In this document: in pieces, positions 61,567-64,000 of the stretch
How the letters are laid out: every line of letters begins with the position of its first letter
Position numbering within the stretch: the stretch's first letter is position 1
Assembly (NCBI GenBank): GCA_910589025.1
Contig: CAJURM010000001.1
Location: forward strand, 124,001-188,000
Length of the DNA stretch: 64,000 nt
Reading direction: 5' to 3'
From: an uncultured Odoribacter sp.
Lineage (GTDB): Bacteria > Bacteroidota > Bacteroidia > Bacteroidales > Marinifilaceae
Translations under genes and position numbers: made by a program
The notes under the pieces: generated by a model
Databases searched by the model: none
The model's input: the letters and a program-made list of their open reading frames with translations, nothing else
What the model was told of the DNA's origin: nothing

Positions 61567-62646
61567 TTAAGGACGGGTCAGATTCACTTTTACCGTCATA
61601 CCCTCCCGCAGTTGCATCAATCCTCCGGTCAATACCGTATCGCCTGGCTGTATACCGGAAATCACTTCCACGAATTTCGCACTGCGGCTTTCCGTTTCCA
61701 CGGGAACGCTTTTGGCTTTTCCGTTTTCCACGACCCATATCTTTTTCCCTTCCATCTCCGGCACCACCGCTTCCGTCGGTACGGCGATATACTCATTCTT
61801 TCCGCCGACAACCAGTTTTCCTTTGGCAAACATGCCCGGCATCAGTTCACTCTTGGCATTATAAAAACGGGCACGCAGCATAATCATACGGGTCTTCACG
61901 TCTATCAACGGGTCTACGGCATATACCTCTGCCTCGTATATCCGCTCGTTTCCTGTCACCCGGAAAGAAACTTTCCGGCCTTTCAAGTCCTGCGAAGCAT
62001 ATTTTTCCGGTACGGAAAACTCAAATTTGAGCACCGAATTGTCTACGATTGCCGCAATTTTTGAATTGGGCTGTACATAGCTCCCTTCACTGACATACCG
62101 GAAACCCATTACTCCGTCAAAGGGTGCCCGGATCTCCGTCCGGCTGATTTTCACATTCAATAATTCAATGTCTGCCTGCAAAACGTTGTAGTCCGTCTGC
62201 AACTGGTCGAAAGCCTCCCGGCTGATGGATTCCCGTTTCAGCAATATGCGCTGTCTCTCCAGTTTCTCACTCAGCAATTTGCGCTGGAACTCCGCCCGCT
62301 CTAACTGCGCCTGTAAATCCGCATCATCCACTTTCAGCAACAACTGCCCTTTTTTCACCCGGCTGCCTTCCTGAAAATAGATACCTTTCACCTTTCCCAC
62401 AATCTCCGCCACCAATTCCACTTCCTCATTCGCCAACATGGTACCCATGGCAGTAATTCCGTTGGTCGATTCGGTATATTGTGCAACAATTCCGCTCACC
62501 GGCAGATTTCCGCCCTGCGCACGCCCTTTTTTGCCCCCCTGCTGGGTCGGTTCCGTTTCCAACCACCCCAAACGGGGTATAAAAATAATGCCCAATGCCA
62601 CAAGAAGCAGCACACCGAACAATCCTCTTTTTACAACCTTCTTCAT
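61567..62646 (-). CDS. RND efflux membrane-fusion (periplasmic adaptor) protein
   Basis: The 359-residue protein has an N-terminal membrane anchor (LFGVLLLVALGIIFIPRLGWL), the lipoyl/barrel-sandwich start VELVAEIVGKVKGIYFQEGSRVKKGQLL near residue 75, an alpha-hairpin (about 110-160) and beta-barrel ending IRAPFDGVMGFRYVSEGSYV near 170. It links the RND pump to TolC. It heads the three-gene efflux operon. A hairpin that can terminate the upstream gene lies 36-55 bp before its start. No regulator gene (TetR, AraC or MarR type) is adjacent. Confidence 0.94.
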   Translation of the reverse strand: MKKVVKRGLFGVLLLVALGIIFIPRLGWLETEPTQQGGKKGRAQGGNLPVSGIVAQYTESTNGITAMGTMLANEEVELVAEIVGKVKGIYFQEGSRVKKGQLLLKVDDADLQAQLERAEFQRKLLSEKLERQRILLKRESISREAFDQLQTDYNVLQADIELLNVKISRTEIRAPFDGVMGFRYVSEGSYVQPNSKIAAIVDNSVLKFEFSVPEKYASQDLKGRKVSFRVTGNERIYEAEVYAVDPLIDVKTRMIMLRARFYNAKSELMPGMFAKGKLVVGGKNEYIAVPTEAVVPEMEGKKIWVVENGKAKSVPVETESRSAKFVEVISGIQPGDTVLTGGLMQLREGMTVKVNLTRP

Positions 62647-62673
62647 CTATACTCTTATTTAGTCTGTTATCAC

Positions 62674-62701
62674 AAAAATTCGGAAATCCTCAGGGATTCC
62701 C
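62674..62701 (-). terminator. Hairpin between the exonuclease gene and the efflux operon
   Basis: On the minus strand GGGAATCC and GGATTTCC pair over 8 bp (one G-T) around CTGA, followed by GAATTTTTG. It lies 9 bp after the stop at 62711, so it probably ends that transcript. Confidence 0.6.
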
Positions 62702-62710
62702 GATGTCTGT

Positions 62711-63742
62711 TTAATGAATATCAAGATAAACGGGCAAATGGTCACTGTATCCCCCGAGATAACGGGGACCTACAAATGTGCGCCAGGGCTTGTACCCGAA
62801 ATAGGTTTTATCTTCTTCCATCAAAAAATCAGCAGCATAAGGTTTCAGTCGCTTCTCTGCACGAAAAGCATGCCCGCCGTTCAGCAACACCCCCGACACG
62901 ATGATGTGGTCAATGGTTTGCCATTCTCCCCGGTATTTGTAACTCCCGGAAGCAGCATTCAGCAAATAGTAACCCGTATTATATAAGCGGGTATTTTCAA
63001 TCCGGCGGGAATCCGTTTTTTGGGCTTTCAGTACTGTTTTCAGCGCCGGACGGTCGGCCTTCCCGTTAAAGTCGCCCATCAGGACAATAGCGGCACGGGG
63101 ATTCTGCAACTGAATAGAATCGACATGATATTTCACTACAGCGGCTGCCAGTTTCCTTTTCCATTCGCTCTGTCTCTCTCCTCCCGACATAGAGGGAAAA
63201 TGACAGACAAACAAATGGAAGGTGTCTTGTCTTAATGTATCCGCACTTTTCAAAACCCCGGATACATACAATACGTCGCGTGTCCGGAAAGAGGTATCTT
63301 GCGGAATCCCGACCGGAATAAACTGCCGTCCTAACACCCGGAAACAGGAACGCCTGTACAACAAAGCCACATCAATACCCCGAATATCCGGGGAATCCTG
63401 ATGGACAATTCCGTAGTCCGCCCCTGCAAGGAGGGTTTTGTTTACCAAATCTGTAAGTACCTGCCCGTTTTCCACCTCACACAGCCCGACCAGTGCAGGA
63501 AATTCTCCTTCTCCTGCCGCATGAATGGCTCTGGAAATCTTCTGTAATTTATCCGTGTACCGGGTATGTGTCCAATACTGACGACCGGAAGGCGTAAATT
63601 CTTCATCGCATTTCCCTTCGTCATGCCGGGTATCAAAAAGGTTTTCGACATTATAGAAAACAATCCGGCGGTATTCCCGGGCAAACGTTTCCAAAAAAAC
63701 AAAAGGAAAGCAACTTATCAGCAAAATCAGTTTAAATCTCAT
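62711..63742 (-). CDS. Endonuclease/exonuclease/phosphatase family protein, secreted
   Basis: The 343-residue protein has a signal peptide (LILLISCFPFVFLETFA) and an endonuclease/exonuclease/phosphatase fold. Motifs seen are FYNVENLFDT near residue 30, GLCEVENGQ near 85 (the metal-binding glutamate), VALLYRR near 127, VLMGDFNGKA near 215 (catalytic aspartate and asparagine) and YSDHLPVYLDI at the C-terminus (the D-H pair). It should be a periplasmic nuclease or phosphatase. The next gene downstream on this strand is the efflux operon, separated by a hairpin. Confidence 0.88.
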   Translation of the reverse strand: MRFKLILLISCFPFVFLETFAREYRRIVFYNVENLFDTRHDEGKCDEEFTPSGRQYWTHTRYTDKLQKISRAIHAAGEGEFPALVGLCEVENGQVLTDLVNKTLLAGADYGIVHQDSPDIRGIDVALLYRRSCFRVLGRQFIPVGIPQDTSFRTRDVLYVSGVLKSADTLRQDTFHLFVCHFPSMSGGERQSEWKRKLAAAVVKYHVDSIQLQNPRAAIVLMGDFNGKADRPALKTVLKAQKTDSRRIENTRLYNTGYYLLNAASGSYKYRGEWQTIDHIIVSGVLLNGGHAFRAEKRLKPYAADFLMEEDKTYFGYKPWRTFVGPRYLGGYSDHLPVYLDIH

Positions 63743-63759
63743 CTTCCGCCTTCATTTAT

Positions 63760-64000
63760 TTACATGCCCTCCCGTTCCTTGATTTTCATATAGTCCACCC
63801 ATGACATGGTTTTGTAGGTGTCCGTCCCGATGTAATCGAGAATCATGTTTCCCCGACGTCTGTCCAGATAGAAATAAATCCGCTCCATCAGTTTCCCCTC
63901 GTTATCGAAAATATAGATGCTGGGAACACGTAATATTTTATCGCTCAACGCTATTGCCAACTGATGCAGGTTGTTGTTGGCAGGTCCCGCATTCATAAAA
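63760..64000 (-). CDS. Thioredoxin-fold protein, C-terminal part (partial)
   Basis: The frame is open to the right edge, so at least 79 residues belong to a longer protein whose N-terminal part lies outside the window. The stretch LRVPSIYIFDNEGKLMERIYF has the cis-proline loop and strand pattern of TlpA/AhpC-type thioredoxin folds. The active-site CxxC would lie upstream and is not visible. It is 17 bp from the start of the exonuclease gene, so the two may be cotranscribed. Confidence 0.55.
   Translation of the reverse strand, partial: FMNAGPANNNLHQLAIALSDKILRVPSIYIFDNEGKLMERIYFYLDRRRGNMILDYIGTDTYKTMSWVDYMKIKEREGM

Overview
The window reads as a chromosomal stretch of a Bacteroidales bacterium. 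The evidence is the TAnnTTTG-type -7 promoter boxes in front of many genes, the near absence of Shine-Dalgarno signals, a giant secreted protein ending in a type IX secretion (gliding-associated, CHU_C-like) sorting domain, FISUMP domains, Bacteroidetes-only families (DUF6266, DUF2851), the BioG/BioC route to pimelate and a fused formiminotransferase-cyclodeaminase. A T9SS-bearing gut lineage such as Odoribacter or Butyricimonas fits best; the genus is inference. No rRNA, tRNA, CRISPR array, insertion sequence or prophage was seen.

Layout. 1-252: end of a Rieske-like lipoprotein. 386-7652: purH followed by the complete rod-shape operon mreB-mreC-mreD-mrdA-rodA. 7753-10735: hutI and a fused ftcD, the last steps of histidine breakdown. 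10736-11066: a hairpin-rich intergenic region, then a calcium-type P-ATPase (11067-13709). 13720-18921 (minus): a biotin operon, small leader ORF-bioB-bioA-bioF-bioG-bioC, without bioD. 19160-21216: the queuosine precursor operon queC-queD-queE. 21217-23109 (minus) recQ, divergent from guaB (23268-24737). 24801-29617: outer-membrane biogenesis genes (a SurA-N-like lipoprotein, a two-parvulin SurA-like chaperone, a MoxR ATPase and an OstA-like protein). 29629-34227: envelope proteins, mostly unrecognised. 34261-39085: fhs, a membrane metallophosphoesterase and a HAMP-SpoIIE phosphatase. 39093-41644 (minus): a divergent aconitase-fold protein and CutC. 41790-50517: an accessory surface region with a 1,781-residue T9SS protein built of 159-residue super-repeats, a leucine-rich-repeat lipoprotein, a DUF6266 protein and a secreted tandem TonB-C-like protein. 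50521-57165: a DHH phosphoesterase, guaA, a LysM/periplasmic-binding protein divergent from a PASTA protein, and an RluA-family pseudouridine synthase. 57162-62646 (minus): a complete RND efflux operon. 62711-64000 (minus): an endonuclease/exonuclease/phosphatase-family protein and the end of a thioredoxin-fold protein.

Most of the window is housekeeping. The points that most merit a second look are: (1) the fused aconitase-family protein that keeps the Fe-S cysteines but lacks the usual catalytic GSSRE and substrate NRNF-GR motifs; (2) the small protein translationally coupled to bioB whose N-terminus looks like that of a TonB-dependent receptor; (3) exact 477-bp higher-order repeats in the giant T9SS gene; (4) 11-bp phased repeats ahead of the DUF6266 promoter; (5) the free-standing tandem TonB-C-like protein; and (6) the highly structured DNA between ftcD and the P-ATPase gene.
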